Shown: one piece after another, positions 16,023-28,000 of the stretch | Numbering within the stretch: the stretch's first letter is position 1 | Layout: each line of letters begins with the position of its first letter | Source of the DNA: JACDER01 sp963717765 | GTDB taxonomy: Bacteria; Actinomycetota; Thermoleophilia; Gaiellales; Gaiellaceae | Assembly (NCBI GenBank): GCA_963717765.1 | Contig: CAVQWX010000003.1 | Span: 558,001 to 622,000 of the forward strand | DNA length: 64,000 bases | Direction: 5' to 3' | Notes under the pieces: model-generated | Told to the model about the DNA's origin: nothing | Seen by the model: only the letters and a program-made list of their open reading frames with translations | Databases searched by the model: none | Program-made: the position numbers and the translations under genes

Positions 16023-19000
16023 CTAGCCCGGGCCGACCGCCACCCCCGAGGGGTTGGAGGCGCCGGTGATGAAGCTCTGGCTCGGGTTCTGCCCGTCCAG
16101 GTCGGCGCGGCCGATCGTGCCGGTGCCGTTGTTCGTCCAGTAGACGTGGCCACCGTCGACCGCCACCCCCGAGGGGTTGGAGGCGCCGGTGATGAAGCTC
16201 TGGCTCGGGTTCTGCCCGTCCAGGTCGGCGCGGCCGATCGTGCCGGTGCCGTTGTTCGTCCAGTAGACGTGGCCACCGTCGACCGCCACCCCCGAGGGGT
16301 TGGAGGCGCCGGTGATGAAGCTCTGGCTCGGGTTCTGCCCGTCCAGGTCGGCGCGGCCGATCGTGCCGGTGCCGTTGTTCGTCCAGTAGACGTGGCCACC
16401 GTCGACCGCCACCCCCGAGGGGTTGGAGGCGCCGGTGATGAAGCTCTGGCTCGGGTTCTGCCCGTCCAGGTCGGCGCGGCCGATCGTGCCGGTGCCGTTG
16501 TTCGTCCAGTAGACGTGGCCACCGTCGACCGCCACCCCCGAGGGGTTGGAGGCGCCGGTGATGAAGCTCTGGCTCGGGTTCTGCCCGTCCAGGTCGGCGC
16601 GGCCGATCGTGCCGGTGCCGTTGTTCGTCCAGTAGACGTGGCCACCGTCGACCGCCACCCCCGAGGGGTTGGAGGCGCCGGTGATGAAGCTCTGGCTCGG
16701 GTTCTGCCCATCCAGGTCGGCGCGGCCGATCGTCTCGGTCTCGGCATTCGTCCAGTAGAGGTAGAGGTGGGCAACGATGACCTGGGGCGAGGAAGCCAGC
16801 GAGATCAGCGGCCCGCTCGCGCTCGAGCGCTGCCTGGCCGGCCACGTCTGGGGCCCGGCAGTGTTCGGGGCGCTCGCGCCCGGTCCGCCAGCTGCCCGAG
16901 AGCCGTACGTGACGGTCACGCTCTCGCCGCCGTTCAGGGTCAGACCCGAGACGGTGATCTTGCGTCCTGCGACCGTTGCCGTGCCGGTCGAGGTGGTGAC
17001 CGCGCCGGCGGCGGTCGAGATGGTCGAGGGAGCGGACCAGCCGGTCGGGACGTCGAGTGTGAGCAAGCCGTTCGCCATACCGCCGGTGGCGGCGGTATAG
17101 GTGAAGACGATCGTGTTGGGGCTGCTCCCCTGGTCGACGAAGGCACGGGAGGGCTCGATCGTCCCCGAGCCGTCGGAGGCAATGACGGCGACCTGCGGAG
17201 AGGATGCGAGCGGCTGCATGGTGCCGCCGGCCGCTCCCTTGCTCTTCGCCGTCCACGTGGCCGTGCCGGGCGTCGCCGGCGCGGTTGCGCCGGGCCCGCT
17301 GCTCTTGACGCCGTATTTGATCGTGAGGGCGTTGCCCGCGGCGCGATCGGCCACGTCGATGACGATCGTCCGGTCGTTGATGGACACGGTTCCTCCGCTC
17401 GCGGTGACGTAGCCGGCATCGGCTGCCGTCGTGGACGGATCCGGCCAGCCGGCCGGCACGTCGATCGAGAGGATGCCGTTCACGATCCCGCCGGGATCCG
17501 GCGTGTAGCTGAAGGTGAGCGTGTTGCCGGTCGAGCCGTTCCGGACGAACGTCGGCGAGACCGACATCGTCCCGGCGCCGTCGGCCTGGAGCACTCGGAA
17601 CGCGTTCGACGTCTTGCTGACGGATCCGTCGGTGACCATGAGCGTGGAGCCGGTCCCGCCCTCGGTCAGCGTGATGGGAATCGTCAGCTCGCCGTTCACG
17701 AACGGGCTGCTCGTGAACGGGCCGCCCTGGATCGCGCGGTTCGAGGTGACCGAGACGGCGCCGTTGTAGTTCGTGACGGTGTTGTTGCTCGCGTCCTTGG
17801 CGGTGACGTGGAAGCTGAACTGAGAGCCGGCCTGCTGGGTCCCGATCGGGTCGATGTCGAAGTGGTCGAGCGGGGAACCGCCTCCGGTCACGGTCACGGT
17901 CGGCTGGACGGCGAGCGAGGCCGACGTGCCGGCGGAGTTCGAGCGCTGCTTCGTCGTCCACGTCTGCATCTGCGCGGTCGTGGGGGCGGTGGCACCAGGG
18001 CCGCCGCTTCCCTTGTCCCCGTACTTGATCGTCATCGTGCTGCCGCCGTCGAGCGTGATTCCGTTGACGTTGACCGTCGTCCCGGACACGTTGACCGTGC
18101 CGGTCGATGCGGTCGTGAAGCCGGCGGCCGTGCCGACCGTGGACGGCGTAGACCAGCCACTCGGCACCACGAGCGTGATCGTCCCGTTCTGCATCCCGCC
18201 CGGCGCGGCCGTGTACGTAAAGGTGATCGTGTTGCCCGTCGTACCCTTCACGACCTCGTCAGGCGAGGGACTGATCGTCCCCGAGCCGTCGGAGGCAATG
18301 ACGGCGACCTGCGGAGAGGATGCGAGCGGCTGCATGGTGCCGCCGGCCGCTCCCTTGCTCTTCGCCGTCCACGTGGCCGTGCCGGGCGTCGCCGGCGCGG
18401 TTGCGCCGGGCCCGCTGCTCTTGACGCCGTATTTGATCGTGAGGGCGTTGCCCGCGGCGCGATCGGCCACGTCGATGACGATCGTCCGGTCGTTGATGGA
18501 CACGGTTCCTCCGCTCGCGGTGACGTAGCCGGCATCGGCTGCCGTCGTGGACGGATCCGGCCAGCCGGCCGGCACGTCGATCGAGAGGATGCCGTTCACG
18601 ATCCCGCCGGGATCCGGCGTGTAGCTGAAGGTGAGCGTGTTGCCGGTCGAGCCGTTCCGGACGAACGTCGGCGAGACCGACATCGTCCCGGCGCCGTCGG
18701 CCTGGAGCACTCGGAACGCGTTCGACGTCTTGCTGACGGATCCGTCGGTGACCATGAGCGTGGAGCCGGTCCCGCCCTCGGTCAGCGTGATGGGAATCGT
18801 CAGCTCGCCGTTCACGAACGGGCTGCTCGTGAACGGGCCGCCCTGGATCGCGCGGTTCGAGGTGACCGAGACGGCGCCGTTGTAGTTCGTGACGGTGTTG
18901 TTGCTCGCGTCCTTGGCGGTGACGTGGAAGCTGAACTGAGAGCCGGCCTGCTGGGTCCCGATCGGGTCGATGTCGAAGTGGTCGAGCGGGGAACCGCCTC

Positions 19001-22000
19001 CGGTCACGGTCACGGTCGGCTGGACGGCGAGCGAGGCCGACGTGCCGGCGGAGTTCGAGCGCTGCTTCGTCGTCCACGTCTGCATCTGCGCGGTCGTGGG
19101 GGCGGTGGCACCAGGGCCGCCGCTTCCCTTGTCCCCGTACTTGATCGTCATCGTGCTGCCGCCGTCGAGCGTGATTCCGTTGACGTTGACCGTCGTCCCG
19201 GACACGTTGACCGTGCCGGTCGATGCGGTCGTGAAGCCGGCGGCCGTGCCGACCGTGGACGGCGTAGACCAGCCACTCGGCACCACGAGCGTGATCGTCC
19301 CGTTCTGCATCCCGCCCGGCGCGGCCGTGTACGTAAAGGTGATCGTGTTGCCCGTCGTACCCTTCACGACCTCGTCAGGCGAGGGACTGATCGTCCCCGA
19401 GCCGTCCGGCGCCAGCACGTTGACCGAGGGGGAGGAGCCGACCTGCAGCGTACCGCCCGCAGCACCCTTGCTCTTCCCGATCCACGTCTCAGGCCCGGAC
19501 GAGGACGGCGCCGTCGCGCCCGGCCCTCCGCTCGACTTCGCACCGTAGGTGACGGTCAGCGAGTTGTTCTCGGCTCGGCTCGAAATCGAGAGGGTGATCG
19601 TCCGTCCGTCGGGGGAGACCGAAAGGGTGCCTGCGCTCGCCTTCGTGAAGCCCGGGGCGGTGCCCACCGTCGAGGCCGGCGACCAGTCGGCCGGAACCTG
19701 GATCGAGATCTCCCCGTTGACGATTCCGCCGCCCACGGGCGTGTACGTGAAGGCGAGGGTGTTGCCGGTCGAGCCGTTCCGGACGAACGTCGGCGAGACC
19801 GACAGCGTCCCGGCACCGTCGGCCTGTACCACACGGAACGCATTCGACCCGCCCGCCTCACTCCCACTCGTGCGCATGACGGTGATCGACGCCGACATCG
19901 CGCCCGACGTGAGCGTGATCGGGATGGTCAGCTCGCCGTTCACGAAGTTGGAGCTCGTGAACGCGCCACCGCTGATCGGGAGGGTCGAGGCCACGTTGAC
20001 AGTGCCAGTGAAGCCGGTGACAGTGTTGTCGGACATGTCCTGCGCGGTCACGTGGAAGGAAAACCCGACCGTCGCCTGCTGCGTAGCGACCGAGTCGATC
20101 TTGAAGTGGTGGAGCGACCCCGCCGTGATGGTGAAGGTGGTGGCGTCACCGGTGAGGCCGGTGGTGGCGGCGGTGATCGTGATCTCGCCGGCCTGTCCGC
20201 CGGTCACGGTCTTGGTCGCGACCCCGTCGACGGCGGTCGCGGTCCCCAACCCGGTGACCGTGCCCGCCCCGGAGTCCTTCGCGAACGTGACCACGGTCGA
20301 GTCGTCGTCGACCAGGTTGTCGGCCGCGTCGCGCACCTCCACGGTCAGGTCACGGGTGGCGCCCGCGGCCAGGCTGTCCTCGGAGCTGGTGAAGGTGAGA
20401 TGGTCGGCCGCACCCGCCGTGATGGTGAACGTGTTCGAGGTGCCGTTCTGGGCGCCGCCGGAGCTGCGGGTGGCGGTGATGGTCGCGCCCGCGCCCGCCT
20501 CGGTGAGGGTGAGCGAGTGCGCGGCGAGGACGCCGTTGACGAAGCCGGCCGAGGTCGTGCACCCCGACGGGCAGCCGCGGTTGGAGCTGATGTCGACCGT
20601 GTCGGCGGCGCCGTCGAAGCCGGTGACGGTGTTGTTGTTCGCATCCTGCGCCGTCACCTTCACGTCGAACGGGCCCCCGGCCGTCTGCGTACCGATGTCG
20701 CCGCCGCCGGCGGCCTCGACCTTGAAATGGTCGAGCGCGGCCGCGGTGATGGTCAGGTCGGCGTCGTCGGAGTCGCCCAAGAAGGTGCCGGTGACGGTGT
20801 GCGCGCCGGACAAGTCCGAGCCGCAGTCGGCGCCGACGCAGCTGCCGTCGGGGGCGATCGTGAACGTGGTCGAGGCGGTGACGTCGCCGCGCGAGTTGTT
20901 GAACTGGTCGAACGCCTCGACGGTGTAACTCTGGGTGGCGCCCGCGGCGATGGTCGCGCTCGCCGGCGACACCGTGATGTGGTCGAGCGCGGCCGCGTCG
21001 ACCGTGAACGTGTTCGAGGTGCCGTTCTGGGCGCCGCCGGAGCTGCGGGTGGCGGTGATGGTCGCGCCCGCGCCCGCCTCGGTGAGGGTGAGCGAGTGCG
21101 CGGCGAGGACGCCGTTGACGAAGCCGGCCGAGGTCGTGCACCCCGACGGGCAGCCGCGGTTGGAGCTGATGTCGACCGTGTCGGCGGCGCCGTCGAAGCC
21201 GGTGACGGTGTTGTTGTTCGCATCCTGCGCCGTCACCTTCACGTCGAACGGGCCCCCGGCCGTCTGCGTACCGATGTCGCCGCCGCCGGCGGCCTCGACC
21301 TTGAAATGGTCGAGCGCGGCCGCGGTGATGGTCAGGTCGGCGTCGTCGGAGTCGCCCAAGAAGGTGCCGGTGACGGTGTGCGCGCCGGACAAGTCCGAGC
21401 CGCAGTCGGCGCCGACGCAGCTGCCGTCGGGGGCGATCGTGAACGTGGTCGAGGCGGTGACGTCGCCGCGCGAGTTGTTGAACTGGTCGAACGCCTCGAC
21501 GGTGTAACTCTGGGTGGCGCCCGCGGCGATGGTCGCGCTCGCCGGCGACACCGTGATGTGGTCGAGCGCGGCCGCGTCGACCGTGAACGTGTTCGAGGTG
21601 CCGTTCTGGGCGCCGCCGGAGCTGCGGGTGGCGGTGATGGTCGCGCCCGCGCCCGCCTCGGTGAGGGTGAGCGAGTGCGCGGCGAGGACGCCGTTGACGA
21701 AGCCGGCCGAGGTCGTGCACCCCGACGGGCAGCCGCGGTTGGAGCTGATGTCGACCGTGTCGGCGGCGCCGTCGAAGCCGGTGACGGTGTTGTTGTTCGC
21801 ATCCTGCGCCGTCACCTTCACGTCGAACGGGCCCCCGGCCGTCTGCGTACCGATGTCGCCGCCGCCGGCGGCCTCGACCTTGAAATGGTCGAGCGCGGCC
21901 GCGGTGATGGTCAGGTCGGCGTCGTCGGAGTCGCCCAAGAAGGTGCCGGTGACGGTGTGCGCGCCGGACAAGTCCGAGCCGCAGTCGGCGCCGACGCAGC

Positions 22001-25000
22001 TGCCGTCGGGGGCGATCGTGAACGTGGTCGAGGCGGTGACGTCGCCGCGCGAGTTGTTGAACTGGTCGAACGCCTCGACGGTGTAACTCTGGGTGGCGCC
22101 CGCGGCGATGGTCGCGCTCGCCGGCGACACCGTGATGTGGTCGAGCGCGGCCGCGTCGACCGTGAACGTGTTCGAGGTGCCGTTCTGGGCGCCGCCGGAG
22201 CTGCGGGTGGCGGTGATGGTCGCGCCCGCGCCCGCCTCGGTGAGGGTGAGCGAGTGCGCGGCGAGGACGCCGTTGACGAAGCCGGCCGAGGTCGTGCACC
22301 CCGACGGGCAGCCGCGGTTGGAGCTGATGTCGACCGTGTCGGCGGCGCCGTCGAAGCCGGTGACGGTGTTGTTGTTCGCATCCTGCGCCGTCACCTTCAC
22401 GTCGAACGGGCCCCCGGCCGTCTGCGTACCGATGTCGCCGCCGCCGGCGGCCTCGACCTTGAAATGGTCGAGCGCGGCCGCGGTGATGGTCAGGTCGGCG
22501 TCGTCGGAGTCGCCCAAGAAGGTGCCGGTGACGGTGTGCGCGCCGGACAAGTCCGAGCCGCAGTCGGCGCCGACGCAGCTGCCGTCGGGGGCGATCGTGA
22601 ACGTGGTCGAGGCGGTGACGTCGCCGCGCGAGTTGTTGAACTGGTCGAACGCCTCGACGGTGTAACTCTGGGTGGCGCCCGCGGCGATGGTCGCGCTCGC
22701 CGGCGACACCGTGATGTGGTCGAGCGCGGCCGCGTCGACCGTGAACGTGTTCGAGGTGCCGCTCTGGGCGCCGCCGGAGCTGCGGGTGGCGGTGATGGTC
22801 GCGCCCGCGCCCGCCTCGGTGAGGGTGAGCGAGTGCGCGGCGAGGACGCCGTTGACGAAGCCGGCCGAGGTCGTGCACCCCGACGGGCAGCCGCGGTTGG
22901 AGCTGATGTCGACCGTGTCGGCGGCGCCGTCGAAGCCGGTGACGGTGTTGTTGTTCGCATCCTGCGCCGTCACCTTCACGTCGAACGGGCCCCCGGCCGT
23001 CTGCGTACCGATGTCGCCGCCGCCGGCGGCCTCGACCTTGAAATGGTCGAGCGCGGCCGCGGTGATGGTCAGGTCGGCGTCGTCGGAGTCGCCCAAGAAG
23101 GTGCCGGTGACGGTGTGCGCGCCGGACAAGTCCGAGCCGCAGTCGGCGCCGACGCAGCTGCCGTCGGGGGCGATCGTGAACGTGGTCGAGGCGGTGACGT
23201 CGCCGCGCGAGTTGTTGAACTGGTCGAACGCCTCGACGGTGTAACTCTGGGTGGCGCCCGCGGCGATGGTCGCGCTCGCCGGCGACACCGTGATGTGGTC
23301 GAGCGCGGCCGCGTCGACCGTGAACGTGTTCGAGGTGCCGCTCTGGGCGCCGCCGGAGCTGCGGGTGGCGGTGATGGTCGCGCCCGCGCCCGCCTCGGTG
23401 AGGGTGAGCGAGTGCGCGGCGAGGACGCCGTTGACGAAGCCGGCCGAGGTCGTGCACCCCGACGGGCAGCCGCGGTTGGAGCTGATGTCGACCGTGTCGG
23501 CGGCGCCGTCGAAGCCGGTGACGGTGTTGTTGTTCGCATCCTGCGCCGTCACCTTCACGTCGAACGGGCCCCCGGCCGTCTGCGTACCGATGTCGCCGCC
23601 GCCGGCGGCCTCGACCTTGAAATGGTCGAGCGCGGCCGCGGTGATGGTGAAAGTGGCGGTATCACCGGTCAGGCCGGTGGCGGCGGCGGTGATCGTGATC
23701 GGGCCGGCCTGGCCGCCGGTGACCGTCTTGGTGACGACCCCGTCACTGGCGGTGGCGTTTCCGAGCCCCGAGACGGTGCCCGCGCCCCCGTCCTTGGCGA
23801 ACGTGACCACGGTGGAGTCGTCATCCACCAGGTTGCCGCCAGCATCACGCACCTCGACGGTCAGGTCGCGGTCAGCGCCCGAGGCCAGGTCATCGGCGGG
23901 GCTGGTGAAGGTGAGATGGTCGGCGGCGCCGGCCACGACGGGCACGTAACTGACCGTCACGTCGCGTACCGCCGGGGTCAACGAGGCGTCGCTCGACGTG
24001 AGGATCGCGCGGTACTGCAGGTAGCGCGCGTTGCCGCTTTGGATCTGGCCGCCCGAGAGCGCGCTCCAGTTCGACCAACTGGCGTCCTCAGGGTCGGCGC
24101 TCGCGCCTGAGCGGGTCTCGAAGCTGACCGCCGTCCCGGGCGGCAGATCGAGCGTCGTCGTCAGCTGCTGCCAATCGGCGTTGCTGCCACCGTCGAGCAC
24201 GCGCGACATGAATGTCCCGCTGCCGGAGTAGGGGCCGAGCCGCACCCAGTCGACCGAAAGCGCGCCGCCGCCAGTGTTGTAGTCGCTCGCGATCGGTCGC
24301 AGGTTGGCGCCGATGGTGACGTCCGCTGTGTGGACCAGCGTGCCATCGACGAGAAACCGGATCTGGAAGGCATCCCACTCGATCCGGTAGCGATGCGGCG
24401 CGTTGAGATAGGTCGATCCAAGATCGAACTGGCTCGTAACTCCGGCGTTGTTGACCCGGACACGCAGGAGGTCGGCGGTGCCGTCCGTCCCGAACATCGC
24501 CCACGACTCGGAGCCCGAATCCAGCGTCTCTCCCAGCCCTGCGTTCTGGAACGAAGCACCACTGAAGGTGGCGACGAACTCGAGCGCCGGACCCGGCGCA
24601 AAGGTGGCGGTCGTTCGCGCCCAGCCGCCGTCGACCGTGACGCTGCCGCCGCCCACCAATGCCGTCCCCCCCGTCCACGAGCCGCTCTCCCAACCCACAG
24701 GCAGGCTCGAGCCGCTGAACTCGGCACCGACCGTGGGCGCGAGGATGACCTCGCCGTTCCCGGTCTCGGACACATACGTCGAACCACCCGTCGTACCGGC
24801 GCTGAAGTCGCCGACGGTCGTGTCCGTGGCCGTCTGATCTGCGGTCGTGAACGTCCAGCTAGCGTCGCTGCCGAGCTCGTTGCCGGCGGCGTCGGTGACG
24901 TTGCCGGAAACGGTGACCGTGTAGACGGTCGACCGCTGCAAGTCTGCATCCGGGTCGAGACTCGCGTTCGCGCCGCTGACGGTGATCGTCGCGGGGACGT

Positions 25001-28000
25001 CCGTCCCAGCGCCTTGCGCCCGGAGGCGGAAGTGCGCGGCCGTGAACGAGGCCGCTGCCATCGGCTCGTTGAAGCCGACCGAGACCGAGCTTGCCGGCGC
25101 GACGTCGGTCGCGTTCGGGGCGGGCGAGCGCTCGAGGATCACCGGCGCGGCCGTGTCGGCGCCCGTCGCGTACGTCACCGTGACGTCGCGCAGAGCCGGT
25201 GTTGCGGTGGGATCGCTCGTTGTCAGCTCAGCTCGGTATTGCACGTAGCGCGAGTTCCCGCCAATCGTCGCACCGGAGCTCGCGACGCTTTCGAATGCGC
25301 TCCAAGAGCCGTCCGGGGTCGGCGTCGAGCCGCGCCGCACCTTTAGCGCGAGGCTGGTTCCGCTCGGCAGATCGCCGTTCCAGCTGAGCGTGTTCCAGTT
25401 GACGGGCTCGCCCGCGTCGAATACCCGGGAGTCGAACGTGCCGCTCGCCGGATAGGGGCTGAGGCGCAGCCAGTCGACCGAGACGTCCGGGCCGCCGACC
25501 ACGGCGTCGCTGACGATCGGCCGCATCGGCGCAGACACCGCACGTTGTGTGGCGACGAGCGCACCGTCGACGAAGAACTGGATGTTGCTCGGGTTCCAGT
25601 CGATACGGAAGCGGTGGGGCGTCCCGATCAGCGAGGACGAAAGTTGCTCCACATCCTGTCCAGCGCCGTCATGGGTGCGGGCGTAGAAGTTGCCGTCGTT
25701 CGTCAGACCGAAGTTCGCCCACGGCGGGTTGTCCAAGGTGTCGCCCAACCCGATCGTCCCGAACGCGCCGCCGCCGAAGGTGGCCACGAACTCGAGCGAG
25801 CGTCCTGGACCGAAGAACGTGGTCGTGTTCGCGCGCGCCCCGTTGACGGTCAGCGCGCCGCCGGAGACGCTCGCCGAGCCGCCGGAGCCCCAGGGCTGCT
25901 CCTCCCAGCCGCTCGGAAGCGCCGAGCCCGCGAACTCTGCCTGAACCGTCGGCTTCAAGATGACCTCACCGCCGCTCATGTCCGAGATCGAGGTGTCGCT
26001 GCCGGGAGTGCCCGCGCTGAAGTCGGCGACGGTCGTGTCGACGAAGCTGGGCGATGCGGTCGTGAAGCTCCAGCTGTCGTCTGCGCCCAGTTCGTTCCCC
26101 GAGGTGTCCGCGACCGTTCCCGAAACCGTGGCCTGGTAGGTCGTGCTCGGCGCGAGCGCCGCGTTCGGGTCGAGAGTTGCCGTCGCGCCCGCGTACGTGA
26201 CCGTCGCCGGGACGTCGCCGCCCGGGCCCTGAAGCTTGAAGGTCGACGTCGTGACCGTCGCCGGATTCATCGGCTCGTCGAAGGTCGCGGTGACGTCCGT
26301 CCCGACGGCGACGTCGGTGGCACCCGGGGACGGCGTGCGCCCGCTGATACCGGGCGGGTCGGTGTCCGTCGTCGACGCGGTGAACGGGAGCATCACCGAC
26401 GACAGGGTCGGGGTGACGTCGCCGGTCGACGACGTCGCATCGACGCGGTACTGGAGGTAGCGGCTCGAGCCGCCGATGACCTCGCCGTTCGCGATCGGAG
26501 AGAACGGGCCCCACGAGCCGTCGGGCGTCGGCGTATCTCCGTGGCGCACGCTGAGCGCGAGCGTCGTGCCGCTCGGTATGTCGGCGACGTATGACAGCGT
26601 TCCCCAGTCGGCTGGACTGCCGGCGTCGTGGATCCGCGACAGGAAGGTTCCAGGCGACGCATAGGGGGACATCCGCGTCCAGTCGACGGACAGGGTCGTG
26701 CCGGGATCCAGGTCGCTGCCGCCGATGTTCAAAGGCGTGCCAACGGCATACGCGAGGGTCGCGGACGGGGTGACCGCGCCGTCGACATAGAAGTCGAAGC
26801 CGGTCGCGGTCCACACGATCCGATATCGGTGTGGCGACCCCTGGAGGCCAGCTCCCAGCGACACACCGGTCTGGTTCGTGTCGGACCGGGCGTAGACGCC
26901 GTCGCCTGCCGTCCCGGTGCTCACGACGATCCACGGGGCGTTGAAATCAACCCCGTTGATAAGCCCGAAGTGCTGATGGCGCTGCCCGCCGAAGGTGGCG
27001 ACGAACTCGAGCGTGCGCCCGGGCCCGAAGGTGGCGGTGGTTGCAGCGCTGCGGGCATCGAGCATCATCTGGCCGCCGGAGACCGTGACGGCGCCCCCGG
27101 GGCTCCACGGTGTCGGATTCTCGATCCAGCCGCCGGGCAAGGCCGTGCCGCTGAACTCGGCGCCGGAGGTCGGTGCGAGGACGACCTCGCCGCCATCCGT
27201 GTCGGAGACGTAGGTCGACGACCCGGGCGTGCCGGCCGCGAAGTCCGCCACGGTCGTGTCGGTGGCGACGTCGGTCGGTGTCGAGAAGGTGGCCGGCGCC
27301 GCCGGCGAGTCCGGCGAGGTTTTGGTGTTGGGCACCGCATCGGCGGAGGTCACCCGGAAGTAGTAGGTCGTGTCGGGCGCGAGCCCGGTCAAATCCACCG
27401 AGTGGGACGTCTTCAGCGTGTCGTCGCTGACCACCGAGGACAGGTCGTTGGCGTTCGTCCCGTAGTCGACGCGCGAGGTGGCGGGCTCGTCGGTCGTCCA
27501 GGTGATCGTGGTTTTGCCGCCGGTCCCGGGCACGGCCAGGACCGAGCTGATCGTCGGGGCCGTCGAATCGACGGCGAACGTCGCCGCATAGGAACCTGCT
27601 GCCGCGTCGAAGACCGCGTACTCGATGCCCTTGATCGTCTGGGTCGAGTAGGTGACGGAGTTACCGCCCCGGGTCAGAGACTGAAGCGAGCCGGTCGCGC
27701 CCTGCGTCGGGAGCATCGCCTGAAGGCCGTTGGAGCCGGCGGCGCGGGCGATCGAGAAGGTGAGCGTGCCGGCGTTCCAGGTCAGGTCCGCGAAGGACGA
27801 GCCGTTGCGGCCGTCGAGCCAGGTCAGCATCTGGCGCGCCGAGACAACGGGAACGTCCCTCGCCAGCGCGGCGTTGACGATCGTCTGCTGCCCCGGATGG
27901 TCGCCGTTGTCCGTGTGCATGTTGGCCGTGACGACGCCGTAGTAGCCAGGGGCGCCGAGTGCGTTGTCCAGCAGCGTGTTGATGTGCGTCGAGTAGGTGA

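Noticed and set aside
20350..23457. 1035-codon frame, same strand as the giant gene but another phase
   Set aside because: It is an arginine/histidine-rich shadow created by the 579-bp repeat, with no ribosome site or domain.
16041..23649. CRISPR or satellite interpretation of the repeats
   Set aside because: Units are 123, 579 and 1116 bp, all multiples of three, directly adjoining without spacers and in frame. They are protein repeats.
16146..24110. 2654-codon open frame antisense to the giant gene
   Set aside because: It mirrors the tandem repeats of the minus-strand gene codon for codon and is a by-product of GC-rich repetitive coding. It has no start signal and no independent domain.
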